From: Dysidea avara | Lineage: Eukaryota; Porifera; Demospongiae; Dictyoceratida; Dysideidae | DNA: 64,000 nt | Direction: 5' to 3' | Assembly: GCF_963678975.1 (NCBI RefSeq) | Contig: NC_089274.1 | Location: forward strand, 23,831,133-23,895,132 | Shown: one piece after another, positions 1 to 11,845 of the stretch | Layout of the letters: every line of letters starts with the position of its first letter | How positions within the stretch are numbered: the stretch's first letter is position 1 | Notes under the pieces: model-generated | Database searches by the model: none | The model's input: only the letters and a program-made list of their open reading frames with translations | What the model was told of the DNA's origin: nothing | Translations under genes and position numbers: made by a program

Positions 1-1826
1 TCACATATATTTGTGTTTCACAAATCAGAAGATTATCTGACCACTGGCTAAAATTCTGAAGCCATCAAAAATTTGATAAAATTCCCATGTAACTATGAGT
101 TCCTTTAATTTTCTGCATGTAAACTTGTGTAACACAAGAGTTATGAATTATTTTTGTATAAATGCACACAAATTGTTTGATAGTTCAATACACAATGGTC
201 ATTTAATAGTTTTACAGCAACTAACAGTGAAACCAGTTCCCTGCCAATGCTAAATCCTCTGCTTTATTCTTGATATCCTGGATGCTTTTATAGATAGTGC
301 TACATAGTGTGATGAAAGGCTTGCTCGAAGTCCAATGTAGCACACTATTCATCTTATCAATTTACTAGATGGTAGTACATTATTCTGGTCTATATTCTCA
401 CTAACCTCTGCTTTCAGTACAACTGCTATATCCACTTAAATCACAAGTTAGTCTCAACGTTCAACCATCAAGTTTGACAGTAGCTGTGCTGTGTTTTATT
501 TTCAGTGAATGCTGGAGTTAATGTTTGCCTTGGCTTGTTTCCTTTATTGTTTGGTGATCAACATTGAAGCAGAAACAGATATTAGACTGCCACAGACTTT
601 AAAGTGAAGTACCATTGAAAGTGCAAGGTTCCAAATCCATAATAACGAAAATACATTAACTGTCAATTTTCTTTATCATGAAACGTAATTAGTAGAAATA
701 GTATAATAGCCTTTAACACACCCTAATTTCTAATTGGGTCAGTCATAGCAAAGATATTCATTTAGAAATGTAAACATGAATCAAAACTCTGTGTGGTAAC
801 CATCACTTTTGGAGGGGGGGGGGGGGGGGGGGGGGGTTGATACAAATTGCTAAAATGTGATGGATTTGTGAAAGGGAGTCTTCCATACACATCCAATTTA
901 CGAACTTTGGCAATTCATAACTACAGATTGGCACTTGGACAGCAGTGAGCACCAACATAGGTTGATGCATGGATGAAAAAAATTCAGGTTTGTATTTGTC
1001 TTGAACACTAAGCTAAGATCATATAATCAGATGTGTGTGAAAGACCCCTTTTTGCAATCTGGTCATAAATATTGTCAATCATGCCATTTTATACCATGGA
1101 ATTTTGCCGTTTCCCATTCAATGATTGAAATGTGCATTCCAGTAATTGAGTCAATCCAATAATTGACTACTTATGCTACAAGGATGAAAGATACAGAAAA
1201 GAATCCTAGACCCAGTGGTGACTTGCTAAGCAACATGCAATTCTAGGCATGCACCAAGGGAGCCACAACAGCTGGGATCGAGATCTTGCCTGCATTCAAC
1301 CACTACTTACTTCTCACCAATTGAATAGGAATTTCAGTGTTGGAAACTCTAATAAAAGCACACATTTGTATTCCTAGAGCTATGGTCTTGATCACAATAA
1401 TTGTAGAACTGTGTTTTCAAGACAACTATTCAGTACACACTCTTTCCATGCATTAAAACTATCTCCAATCTATGGCATGACAGTTGCAATGATCACATGA
1501 TCTGCTGCAAAAATTATTCTAATAAAAGCACATGCATTCCTATTCTACACACTGTTATCATCCACTGATTTATCTCCTGTGGCATAAGAAAGCAAGGAAA
1601 GGGACATAAAGCATATAATGAAACTGCAGTGAAAGCATGATGAAACGGTAGAATACGGATACCTACAGGTACAGTTATGTAATATTAGGCAGGCATCATG
1701 TGATTAGTAAGGATAGTCATGTGAATTCTTTGTTTTAAACTGCTTGACGTAAAATTTTCCCTTTATAGTATACTTCCCTGTAAAGGTACTTTCACAATGC
1801 ATTTTATGCCAATGACAGTGGCGTAA
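1..1826. other. AT-rich intergenic DNA, no gene seen
   Basis: No convincing coding exon, RNA gene or terminal-inverted-repeat element was recognised on either strand. The only notable simple sequence is an uninterrupted poly(G) run at about 812-837. Confidence 0.5.
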
Positions 1827-1858
1827 AAGCTTGTCATTAAGTACTTAATGACAAGCTT
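1827..1858. repeat. 32-bp perfect palindrome
   Basis: The 32 bases read the same on both strands, with no spacer; each half starts AAGCTTGTCATTAAG. GCGTAAAA-type sequence flanks it on both sides. It lies 16 bp outside the foldback element that starts at 1881 and may be part of an older element edge. Confidence 0.8.
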
Positions 1859-1880
1859 GGCGTAAAATCTTGCCTTTAGG

Positions 1881-4115
1881 TAGGGTCCGCAACGTAAAAT
1901 TTCGACCTCCAAGAATCAACTACCAAACCACCCACAAATGCTAGGCTAGGTATCACTTAGAAAATGCCAGATTGGCGTTATTTTTCATTAACGTCTTGTC
2001 GTGCAAATCGGCGAATATGCTTACAAATTACGAGATTTTTACTATATCTTCAAGGAAATGTCTTTTAAAGCTACAATACGCACTCTCAACCTTTCTTACT
2101 AACTGTACTCTAAACTAAAACCATCAGTGGCTGCATTGTCTGGAGCAATTTCCAGCCGCAGTATCGCGAAAATGAAATTTCGGACTCGAAAAAATTTCGA
2201 TGCCACTGGAACACACAGTAGCAATGCCAAAGTAACCCTCCAGGTCAAACTAGTCTGGCATGGGTCTAACTACTATCACACCAAATATCATCGAATTCCC
2301 AAAATTGTTTGCCAATCTGGCTGGCTCGACGGCTGGTCAAAAATTCGTCAAAAATGCCAATTTTATTCACTGACGGTGAATTTTTGCTATCCAGATGTGA
2401 CTACTAGTTTACTTCTCAAAAGCTTGCTAGACCCATAGCCAGTAGCTTTCATTCATAGGGTTGGTCTGGCAGCTCTTCTAGCGACCTCAAAAAATCACCA
2501 AATGCCAATATCCACGAATTTTGCCGATATCGACCAATTTACAATGCGTTAAAGAAATCTTGCACACCAAACGTGATGCTTTGTCTCTCTAAAGTCATGC
2601 TACATCCTTGTTTAGTTATATTCATCGATAGGGTGGCACTGGCAGCTCTCTCATTGAGGCCAAAATCCATCAAAAATGCCCATCTCACCATTTGTCATCA
2701 GTTTTAGGAAGTTTTACATCTCAAACATGTTGGTTTACCTCTCTACATCCTTGCTGGACGATTCAATCACCTTCGTCTGTGTAGGCGGCTTTCATCAGTC
2801 TCTTGAAAAACGTCAGAACACGCCAATTTCGCGCAACCATCAATACCAGTTAATGCTTATTTTTGTTTGATTGGTTCCACGCAAGAATGACAGGAAAAAC
2901 CAGCAGAAATGTAACAGGGCGCAAATGGAGTTAGTCTAGCTCTAAATATTGTACTCTACATGTTTATAAAAATGAGTACCAAACTGAAAATTCCGATTAT
3001 CAAAAACCCACAATCGAAATTTCCATTCGTGTAGAGTTCCGAAGGGTGGATATTTAAAACTAGACTAACTACAGTTGGGTTATGTAATATTTCTGCTGGG
3101 TTTTCGTGGAATCAATGAAAACAAAATAAGCAGTAAGTGGTGTTGATGGTTGTGCCCAATTGGCGTGCTCTGACATTTTTCATGAGAGACTGAAGAAAGG
3201 GTGCATACACAGACGGAGGTGATTGAAAACGTCCAGTAAAGATGTAGAGGCAAACCAGCATATTTGACTAGTAAAAATTTCCTAAAACTGTTGACAAATG
3301 GTGAGATGGGCATTTTGATGAATTTTAGCCTCAATAAGAGAGCTTCCAGTGCCACCCTATGGACAAATATAACTAAACAATGATGTAGCATGACTTTAGA
3401 GAGACAAAGCATCACGTTTTGGTGTGCAAGATTTCTTTAACGCATTGTAAATTGGTCGATATCGGCAAAAATTCGTGGATATCGGCATTTGATGGTTTTT
3501 TGAGGTCGCTAGAAGAGCTGCCAGAACCAACCCTATGAATGAAAGCTACTGGCTGTGGGTCTAGCAAGCTTTTGAGAAGTAAACTAGCACATCTGGGATA
3601 GCAAAAGTTCCCGTCAGTGAATAAAATTGGCATTTTTTGACGAATTGTTGACAGCCGTCGAGCCCAGCCAGATGGCAAAACAATTTTGGAATTCGATGAT
3701 ATTTGGTGTGTGGTAGTAGTTGGACCCATGCCAGACCAGTTTGACATGGGAGGGTTACTTTGGCATTGCTACTGTGTGTTCCCAGTGGCATCGAAACTTT
3801 TTTTTCGAGTCCGAAATTTCATTTTCGCGATACTTGCGGCTGGAAATTGCTCCAGACAATGCAGCCACTGATGGTTTTAGTTTAGAGTACAGTTAGTAAG
3901 AAAGGTTGAGAGTGCGTATTGTAGCTTTAAAAGACATTTCCTTGAAGATATAGCAAAAAATCTCATAATTTGTAAGCATATTCGCCGATTTGCACGACAA
4001 GACGTTAATGAAAAATAATGCCAATCTGGCATTTTCTAAGTGGTACCTAACCTAGCATTTGTGGGTCGTTTGGTAGTTGATTCTTGGAGGTCGAAATTTC
4101 ACGTTGCGGACCCTA
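1881..4115. mobile_element. 2.2-kb foldback (long inverted repeat) DNA element, non-coding
   Basis: The left arm from 1881 to about 2960 is repeated in reverse complement from about 3036 to 4115, so almost the whole element folds into one hairpin with a loop of under 100 bp. Both ends read TAGGGTCCGCAACGT inward. A 7-bp direct repeat CTTTAGG directly flanks the element (1874-1880 and 4116-4122), as expected for a target-site duplication. Short ORFs occur in mirrored positions in both arms, but they are by-products of the inverted repeat and resemble no protein family I know. The ends do not match a superfamily I can name with certainty; Mutator-like or foldback is possible. The arms differ at scattered positions, so the element is not brand new. 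Confidence 0.8.
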
Positions 4116-4189
4116 CTTTAGGGTTAAAGACAATTTTTTGTCATTATACGCCAACGTCTGCACAACCCTGATGTACTAATTACTTACAG

Positions 4190-4500
4190 CTTGTGTCAGC
4201 AACTGGTAACCGCAGTTGTGCTCTGTGCCATTCTTTAAGCCGCGCCCTTAGAGAGCAAATTACGTGGGGGCGACTAATTTCAAAATCGAACGATGGTATG
4301 CAGCACCATAGATTATAGACTATAATCTATGGCAGCACACTTCTCTTTGTGGCTACATGTACTGATTAACTACGCACAGCGCCAGTTCATCAATAACCAG
4401 TGACCGCAGTTGTGCTCTACGTCATTCTTTAAATTCCGAGTTAAATTCTTAGAGAGCAAATTACGTGGGGGCGACTAAATTCAAATTTCAAACTAGCCAT
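4190..4500. repeat. Diverged direct duplication of about 100 bp, with a 27-bp palindrome between copies
   Basis: A segment at about 4190-4290 is repeated at about 4380-4490. Shared stretches include CCGCAGTTGTGCTCT and TTAGAGAGCAAATTACGTGG. Between the copies, 4306-4332 is a perfect palindrome around one central base (CCATAGATTATAG and its complement). No coding content was recognised. Confidence 0.65.
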
Positions 4501-4580
4501 GAACTAAGTTATTAATTAAGGTTGTTTTGTAGTTAAGGTAGCTAGCTAGTTTTGTAGTTAAAGTACTTAGTTTGGTAGTT

Positions 4581-5372
4581 AGGCCCCTATTTGGTGATTA
4601 TTAGTTTCTCATCCACCGCCCGCATCCTTCTTAAGCTACCGCATGGTAAGCCATTATTTACTCTGTGCATGCTCAGAAGAACACGTGATACCAAACTGTT
4701 ATAATTGTTTGTTGATGAACGCTACAATGCGCTAAATGTCGCCAGGAGAACTGTTGTTTCCTTAGCAAATTTGCTGCAGTGCCACTTGCAATCGTGTTTT
4801 ATCGACTTCATCAAAGCAGGCTTTCAGTTGACTGTCGAAAAACAGTTGGCGATCACGAAAAGTAGTGAAGGAAATGTTTGTAGTAAGAAAGAAAGAATAT
4901 TTGGACAAGGTCTGTACATCAGTGTGTTAATATTATAAAATAATGGCATAATGGTAATACCCTCCAGGGGCAGATCCAGAGTTTCGAAAGGAGGGGGGCA
5001 CCTTTCTGAAAAACAGTTGAAGACCAAAAAAACTTGCTGAAAACCAGTTGAAGACCAAAAAAAAAAAAAAAAAAAGGTCACAACAATAATAGCTAGTTAT
5101 CCTTACCTACTATATCACGTCTGTTATGTAAAATAAAATCCTATTTGTAGCTTCATAGGTAAGCTACACTGCCTCATGAACATTGTGACTGCTTTATTAG
5201 AGTAATTGACTGCTCTATTAGAGTATATCGATCTTGTATGCAATTTCTTGAAGGGGAGGGGGGGGGGCATTTGCCCCAAATGCCCCATCCTGGATCCGCC
5301 ACTGCCCTCCCGCCCGCATCATAATAATTAGAAAGGCTGGATGAGAAACTAATAATCACCAAATAGGGGCCT
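4581..5372. mobile_element. DNA element with 35-bp perfect terminal inverted repeats
   Basis: Positions 4581-4615 and 5338-5372 are perfect inverted copies, starting AGGCCCCTATTTGGTGATTA. The interior holds no credible gene and carries a nested MITE at 4965-5304. CGCCCGCAT is found just inside both ends. A target-site duplication was not clear. Confidence 0.6.
4965..5304. mobile_element. hAT-like MITE, 5-bp TSD CCCTC
   Basis: The ends are CAGGGGCAGATCCAG and CTGGATCCGCCACTG, inverted, flanked by the direct repeat CCCTC at 4960-4964 and 5305-5309. The interior has a poly(A) tract flanked by GACC and GGTCAC at about 5055-5085, and two copies of the CTCTATTAGAG-type motif at 5195-5230. It is inserted inside the 4581-5372 element. 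Confidence 0.8.
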
Positions 5373-5795
5373 TAAGCTAGTTAGAATTTTGTATAGCAAC
5401 TAGCCATTCTCGAAAACATGTTTCAATCTCAACGAAATTTTTAGAACAGTTTAAAGGCACATTGCCCTACATGCCAAGCGAGTATTGCGGAAAACAACAA
5501 TATAGGGCTTGTATTTGGCCTCTAGGTCGACTGAGGACGACTGAAACTTCGTTTGGTGCTGAAATTACGACTGTAGGGTAATGCGAGGGGTAATGATGTC
5601 TGATGAAATCAATGATGTGAATCTTGTAGCGATCGAGATAGTAGAGTAAGCCACCGATGTTCGGCCACCAGGAATTTTCGGACTCACGTACGCAGAAACT
5701 ATGCAACGTATTCCCTTGCATTTTGCATTGCTATTACCTTAGACCCTCACCATTTAGCCCACCAAGTTTCGTAGGATTTCTTCAAGGACTGTGTG

Positions 5796-7057
5796 TTATT
5801 ATTATTATTATTATTAAGTTTAATATGCAAAACCTCCATTAAGGAGTATGACGCATATATCTTATATCTTACAAAATTATTCAAGAGTTTCTGATCAAGT
5901 TCATCACAGTACTTGCTTGAGACACTGCATCGCTAAAATCTGTTCTGTAGCTACAGATGTATTTTGATCTTGATATTATATGGCTTGATATGATGGAGTT
6001 GGTCTAAATTAGGAAGCTTCTCTTAGAACTATTTTACCATTCTTAATCCGATACAATTTATCCTGCTTGTTGAGCTCACTTAGCCTGGCACGTAGTTGTT
6101 TGTTCCGTATTTGCTCTTGTGGGGTTAAGTCAGGTGTTATAAATACTTTAGTGACATGAGTCGGGTGCTCCTTCTTACGCAAGTTCAACCTGTTGTGGAG
6201 AATTTTAAACTTTTCCTCTCTTGTTGACAAAGTAACTTTCGTGAGTCTGGGCCTTCCAGTCTGTTTACCAATCCGTGTTACATTACTGATGTGAGCATTA
6301 ACTCCAATGTATTTATTAATCAAGGATGTGACATTCTGAGTATCTTCGTTCTTCCGAATACTGGCTTCCGCTGATGTGGATTCTGGAAGGTTGTGCACAA
6401 TCAAATTCAGTTTCCGTTTCTCCCGTTCCTTTTCTTCAGATATGATCGCTGCAGTCATTGATGCTATTGATTCAACAGTTACCTCCTTGCTATGGATCAC
6501 TTGTTCAGATGGCTCAGTGTTTTCTACTACCATAGCGGTATCAGGCCCTTGTTCACTGTAACTAACTAAATTATTTACTTTCTCTGTCAAGTCCTCAAAT
6601 CTGTTTAATAGATCCATTTGCACAGAGTTCAGCTTAGTTTCTATTACATCACAAACTTCCTTAGTGTTGTCATAAGCCATTAGGGCGTTGGGCAATTTGT
6701 AAAAACAATGAGAACAGAAAAATACAATATTGTTTGGTAAATCAGAAAGAGCGCCATATTGCCCAACACTTAAATTAATGCAAACTCTGTGCTGCCACTT
6801 TCTACACCAAACGCACTCAAACGCATCACCAGTTATTAACTTGTTACAGGTGATACACGTGTCGCTCTCCTCTTTATCCAATGAGAACGCTGGTGAAGTC
6901 GAATTTCCACTAGACGGCTTGACTCCCCTGATTTTTGGCATGGTAAATAGTTTCTCTATATGTTACAATGAACAACAATACTTGTACGCCTGTAGAACCA
7001 AGAGAAAGGGCGTTTCAGCGGAGACAAATATTCAGTACTCCAACTCTTGTGTCTCAC
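5796..7057 (-). mobile_element. ORF1-only non-autonomous LINE (HAL1-like)
   Basis: On the minus strand the element runs from about 7057 to a (TAA)n 3' tail at 5796-5817. It holds one intact ORF1-like gene and about 190 bp of 3' UTR, and no reverse transcriptase. It interrupts dispersed repeat A: the uninterrupted copy near 15010-15040 joins directly what here flanks the element. A few bases (GTG to GTGTT) are shared at both junctions as a short target-site duplication. The tail type matches the CR1/L2-like LINE at 33.3-37.3 kb, suggesting the same enzymology. Confidence 0.7.
6009..6941 (-). CDS. LINE ORF1-type protein: PHD-like finger, coiled coil, RRM-like domain
   Basis: The intact 310-codon ORF starts at an ATG at 6941. 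Residues about 27-65 have spaced Cys/His pairs (CITCNK, CVWCRKWQH, then CSHC) typical of a PHD-type zinc finger. Residues about 95-180 are polar and coiled-coil-like. Residues about 178-285 (KLNLIVHNLPES, then VTRIGK, VFITPDLT) resemble the RRM-like nucleic-acid-binding region of CR1/L2/L1-type ORF1 proteins. In full LINEs such proteins bind the element RNA and act as chaperones. No ORF2 follows; the 3' UTR and tail come directly after it. A domesticated or trans-acting role cannot be excluded, but the tail and insertion site argue for a retrotransposed copy. Confidence 0.75.
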   Translation of the reverse strand: MPKIRGVKPSSGNSTSPAFSLDKEESDTCITCNKLITGDAFECVWCRKWQHRVCINLSVGQYGALSDLPNNIVFFCSHCFYKLPNALMAYDNTKEVCDVIETKLNSVQMDLLNRFEDLTEKVNNLVSYSEQGPDTAMVVENTEPSEQVIHSKEVTVESIASMTAAIISEEKEREKRKLNLIVHNLPESTSAEASIRKNEDTQNVTSLINKYIGVNAHISNVTRIGKQTGRPRLTKVTLSTREEKFKILHNRLNLRKKEHPTHVTKVFITPDLTPQEQIRNKQLRARLSELNKQDKLYRIKNGKIVLREAS

Positions 7058-7763
7058 GTGTTTGGCGAGCCAATAAGCATGTGTCCGAATCGCATGACGT
7101 TTTGGCCAAAAGTATGGATTTTCGGACTGTAGCTCGCAAAGCACAATAAATGCACGGATTTGAATGAAATTTGGCATGCAGCTAGGGTAATCACTCAAGG
7201 TTCAGCCCACCAAGTTTCAGTTTATAAATCGATTCTACTATATGCCTCAGTAATTATTAAATCTGTAAGTGAATGTAGGCGTATCAAATATTGGACATTT
7301 ATTGCCGCGAAAACTACAACTGCTGATTAAATTTTTGAGCAAATTCAGATGATTTCAGCTTATACACACTATAAAGAGCAAACAAATCACACCTGATTGT
7401 TATTTGAGAGCTCACATGCCTTGTGACAGTCTGCAACTGCTCAGCTGACAAACTAGCTATATGCACAGAGAGCCACAAACACCTGCTGCATAGCCATAAC
7501 AAACTGTAAAATCTTTATTGGGAATATTCTCACATGAGAAATGATACAACATGCAAGAATTGTGAAGAGATTTTTACTGTATCTAAGTGACTGTTCTATT
7601 AGGGTAGTTCATTTTGTCTGACTGTTTTAGGGTATATCTTGTCTTTATACTTACAATATAATCAGATAATGCTAATAAATGTCATGTAAGAAGCCATACA
7701 TTGTTTAACCGCCAATACATAGCTATACCAAGAGTTCATAATAATCCCTCCCTATGTATATTT

Positions 7764-8498
7764 CAGCGTTGAAACCGGGTCGGGTCATCCGGGTCAACCG
7801 GGTCACATTTTCTCCGGATCATCCGGGTCTGACCCGGTTTACAAATTATCCGGGTCTGACCCGGATTGGATCACGTGAGAAACGAAATTGATCGTTTGAC
7901 GACGTGGAACCTATAAACGCTAGTCGCGTAGCTCTTTCGTGAGCCACGCCCACTTATCGCGTTACAAACATACGCTCAGCCACGCCCATTCATTAGTAAG
8001 TACAGTCTGTAGCATGAAACTGTGTCCGTTTCTGTCTGCAAGCTTACGTGGGGCCACGCCCACTAATCGATTAATGTATGAGTTGTATATAGTCTAGGTC
8101 TAGTCTTGCAGCAGGATAAGTACTTTTGTGAGCCACACCCATTTTAATATATTGGGAAATTGCAATACTAAGTATGTACGAAGCCACACTCAATTGCTGT
8201 CTGTAAACTCACAGTAGCTACGTGGAACCAAACCCACTGACTGATGTTAAATTATAAACTTACCGGCTTAGTTATCACATAACTACTCGTTTACTCAACA
8301 CGAATCGAACGCTCAAAACGTAGTCTCGCCGCCTGAGTCGCTCGAGAATACCCGAAACATAGCTCTTATCGCGCGCCTCGGTTTAATTTAATCCGGGTCA
8401 ATCCGGGTCACATCCGGGTCAAATCCGGGTCTGACCCGGATTGCTATCCGGGTCAGTGGGTCATCCGGGTCAGCAGTAGTGACCCGGTTTCAACGCTG
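7764..8498. mobile_element. hAT-like MITE with CCGGGTCA subterminal repeats, 8-bp TSD
   Basis: The 18-bp inverted ends are CAGCGTTGAAACCGGGTC. Flanks are GTATATTT (7756-7763) and ATATATTT (8499-8506), an 8-bp duplication with one mismatch. Both ends carry many direct and inverted copies of CCGGGTCA or TGACCCGG, and the interior repeats GCCACGCCCA several times. No gene is present. Repeated subterminal motifs are typical of transposase-binding regions. Confidence 0.8.
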
Positions 8499-8506
8499 AT
8501 ATATTT

Positions 8507-10350
8507 ATGAACACTTGGCTATACCTATAGTGTGAAGAAGTTTCCTGAAAATGTAACCCTTGAAACTAAGTATATAAGAAGTTCACACTCTGAATTAGCT
8601 CTTCTCTTTTCTAAGTAAAATGGAATTGCTTTTAATCTTATAAGTTTTGTTAGATATCAAGGCAAAATAATTTGATACCACCTCCCAGTCCTGAATCCTA
8701 CTGATATGAAGGAACCATTTCATGCCCTTTATACTATAACTTTCATGAAGCCATGTGCAACCTTTATTTTAAAGTGATTGAATGATTTTAAGCATTTTTA
8801 CCCTGTTAAAGATCTAATTATGCATCGCTATACATATAGCCAATATTGTGTAAATTTTTGCATTGAATTGCTATTGTGTAAATCTTTTGTAAGTGCACGT
8901 GTATATTTGTGCCTCCCTGAAGGAAAAATCATTATTGGAAAGTGAGAGTCATTTGTCATTCAAGTAACCAATAAAGCTGCTTTCATCATGCAATAATATA
9001 TGCATGATGTAATTATAACAAAGCTGCACTGTAAGGCTTTCCTTGTGTAATAAGTGTGACAAGCATAAATGACTGCACAATTTGTTTAATGGACACATAG
9101 TGGAGGAAAAAGATAAATATTGTATAAATTGACTCTCTCATGAAAGCTTGGAAATTGAACCATCCCTAGCATGTTGCCATTTTCAATCTTCCATTGCGTA
9201 TATCCTGCAAAGATTAATTGTGTAGGACAGTGGCTGCAATCAGGTGCTTACTTTTGATGAAGATTTGTATACATAGCTATCAATAATCTCTGCTATGATC
9301 CAAGAGCTGGAAACTCATGATAATACATTATAGTAAGTGGATCAATTTAGAGTCTATGTAATTGTTTTCCTAAAATCGTATACATCATCCATGCAATTTT
9401 ACATGCCTGTACATGTAATTTCCCTTATTAAAAGTATACTGTTATAATATGAAACACTATTATTATGCTATGCAATTACTCAAGGTTTACTGGCTGTCAT
9501 CATACAGAGTTCCAGTATGTTGATCACTCTTCAATCCTTACAATGGTAAAGCCATCCATGGTCTAACTGAACTCCTTCCAATAATAACTTAATCAATGAC
9601 CTCGAGTGCATGACCATGCATATCAAACACATACATCATCCCCAGAGCTATCGTGGAACTACTTACTGAGGGATGTAGTTCAACACTAGCAACAATCTAC
9701 ATTGCATGCTCTTCAAGCTATACACTTCACATTACATCTCAATCAAATTTTGTAGCTAAATAGTTGGTGTGAATGTATTCATTGCATTTCTGCACTTGTA
9801 TACATATGCAAACTTATCCTATTTAAAATAAATGGATAAGGAAAACCAAAATCAGAATAGTTGAATACATGTGGGTAGCAATAGAGCTATACGTATGTTA
9901 TGGCAATGCATCTCTTCACTGTGTTATTGTCAAGCTATATTTATTTTATGAGATCTAATCTTGCAATTGCAAAGTGTCTATAAAATCTGGAAAATGCCAC
10001 AGATTTTATAGGTGTTGGACTGAAGAAAGGCATATACCAAATTACTTAGATGTACATCTATTGTAGTTGCCTGATTTTATAAGGAAGAGTGGCATGTATA
10101 AATTCATCAGTCAGGGCATGCTATACCCACGCAGTTTTAAGTGGCTTCAGTACCCCTTTTAAGTTTATTTTAAGTTATTATAGCTACTTGCAAGGAGCAA
10201 GACAATATCAAGAATTCTGGTTCCAAAATCAAGGATCTAACATAAACAGAACACACTACAAATTTTATTTTAGTTGCAAGCAATGGTTTCTCACATGATA
10301 TATAGTATCAGTTTTATTTAGTGGCTTCCCATAATTTGAATAAAACACAA
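8507..10350. other. AT-rich intergenic DNA, no gene seen
   Basis: Nothing in this stretch could be assigned to a gene, RNA or named repeat. ORFs present are short and of low complexity. Confidence 0.5.
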
Positions 10351-10356
10351 GATACT

Positions 10357-11229
10357 CAGGGGCGGATCCAGGGGGGGGGGGCTTTGGGGGCTGAAGCCCC
10401 CCCCCCCCCCTTCTTATTTAGGCTTTACTTGATCAATATGCTGAGTATTATAATGAAATTTTGTCTTAGCATAATTATATGATCACTAATAATACAAGTA
10501 CTCATAAAACCACCTTATAAACATCTTTCCAAGGTATTATCAGTGGATTTATACTAAAGTTTGTGTAACAAGGACCCGGATCAGCATTGGAGGTGTACAA
10601 GATCGAGATACTCTAATAGAGCAGTCAGCTAACTACTCTAATAGAACGTTCACTGGAAGCATATAGTTGGTTCTGTTATGGAATTTTTCCAAATCTGCCT
10701 GCACCTATACATACAATGAAGTGCATTGGTCTGTTTAAAGGGCTTCATTCATCTACTTAATATGTATGGCAATACTTAATTCAGGTACACAATTTCCATT
10801 GAAAATGCTCTCAGATTCAATCTTGTATTGTTCAAATTTCTAAATTTTCCACTTTCAACATTATTATTCTAACATGCACCTATTCAGTGTTGAGCAATTG
10901 TGAGAGGGGTGCATCATGTACTTGGTTGTCTATACCTACCCAAACGTTTCCATTAGCAAAATACTTCAGAGAGCTATACCTATAATCTAAAGGCAGTATA
11001 TAAACTATCTACAGGCAGAAAATATTATGAATTTTATGTGGAAATGTCTCTAAATTGCAGTATTTTAGCATCTATTTTTCAAAAATTTCCTGAGGGGGCA
11101 TGCCCCCAGACCCCCCTAGTTCCAGCATGCATGCTTTGCATGCTGGGAAGAGTGCTTCGCACATCTCTACCCAAGAGATTAGTACCTTGAGTTAGCCCCC
11201 CCCTTTTATAAATCCTAGATCCGCCCCTG
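10357..11229. mobile_element. hAT-like non-autonomous element, 5-bp TSD ATACT
   Basis: The ends CAGGGGCGGATCCAGG and CCTAGATCCGCCCCTG are inverted and flanked by ATACT (10352-10356, 11230-11234). The interior matches, in the opposite orientation, the element at 49366-50544. It has G/C-rich homopolymer runs next to both ends and CTCTAATAGAG-type motifs at 10612-10646. The insertion site is itself a GATACTCTAATA motif at the edge of dispersed repeat A. Confidence 0.8.
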
Positions 11230-11670
11230 ATACTCTAATAAGGCAGTCAGGCAAAATGAACTCTCTAATAGAACAGTCACTTAGATACAGTAAAAATCTC
11301 TTCACAATTCTTGCATGCTGTATTATTTCTCATGAGAATATTCCAATAAAGATTTTACCGTTTGCTGTGGCTATGCAGCAGGTGTTTGTGGTTCTCTGTG
11401 CATAGCTAAGTTTGTCAGCTGAGCAGTTGCAGACTGTCACAAGATATATGAGCTCTCAAATAACAATCAGTGTTGATTTGTTTGCTCTTTATAGTGTGTA
11501 AAAGCTGAAACCATCTGAATTTGCTCAAAAATTTAATCAGCAGTTGTAGTTTTTCGCGGCAATAAATGTCCGATATTTGATACGCCTACATGCGCTTATA
11601 GATTTAATAATTACTGAGGCATAGAATCGATTTATAAGCTGAAACTTGGTGGGCTGAACCTTGAGTGATT

Positions 11671-11845
11671 ACCCTAGCTGCATGCCAAATTTCATCCAAA
11701 TCCGTGCATTTATTGTGGTTTGCAAGCTACAGTCCGAAAATCCATACTTTTGGCCAAAACGTCATGCGATTCGGACACATGCTTATTGGCTCGCCAAACA
11801 CACAGTCCTTGAAGAAATCCTACGAAACTTGGTGGGCTAAATGGT
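11671..11845. repeat. 175-bp direct repeat flanking a retrotransposon, 3' side copy
   Basis: This segment is repeated at 14899-15073 with the same length and about four mismatches by eye. It directly follows the A-rich 3' tail of the minus-strand retrotransposon. Both copies are internal parts of dispersed repeat A, so the simplest reading is an exceptionally long target-site duplication. Confidence 0.75.

Larger units (their letters stand above)
5641..7625. repeat. Dispersed repeat A, copy 1, split by a half-LINE
   Basis: The sequence at 5641-5795 plus 7058-7625 is the reverse complement of the repeat at 11235-11845 plus 15074-15182. Matching landmarks include GGCGAGCCAATAAGCATGTG and CCCACCAAGTTTCGTAGGAT. 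About 700 bp are recognisable after removing the insertion. It has no coding potential of its own and ends near a CTCTAATAGAG-type motif at about 7600. Confidence 0.7.

Noticed and set aside
2127-3791. Several short ORFs of 60-111 codons with similar sequences
   Set aside because: They are mirrored copies inside the two arms of the foldback element and match no protein family.
7764-8498. CCGGGTCA repeats as a CRISPR-like array
   Set aside because: Units are short, irregular, in both orientations and inside a TIR-bounded MITE of a eukaryotic genome.
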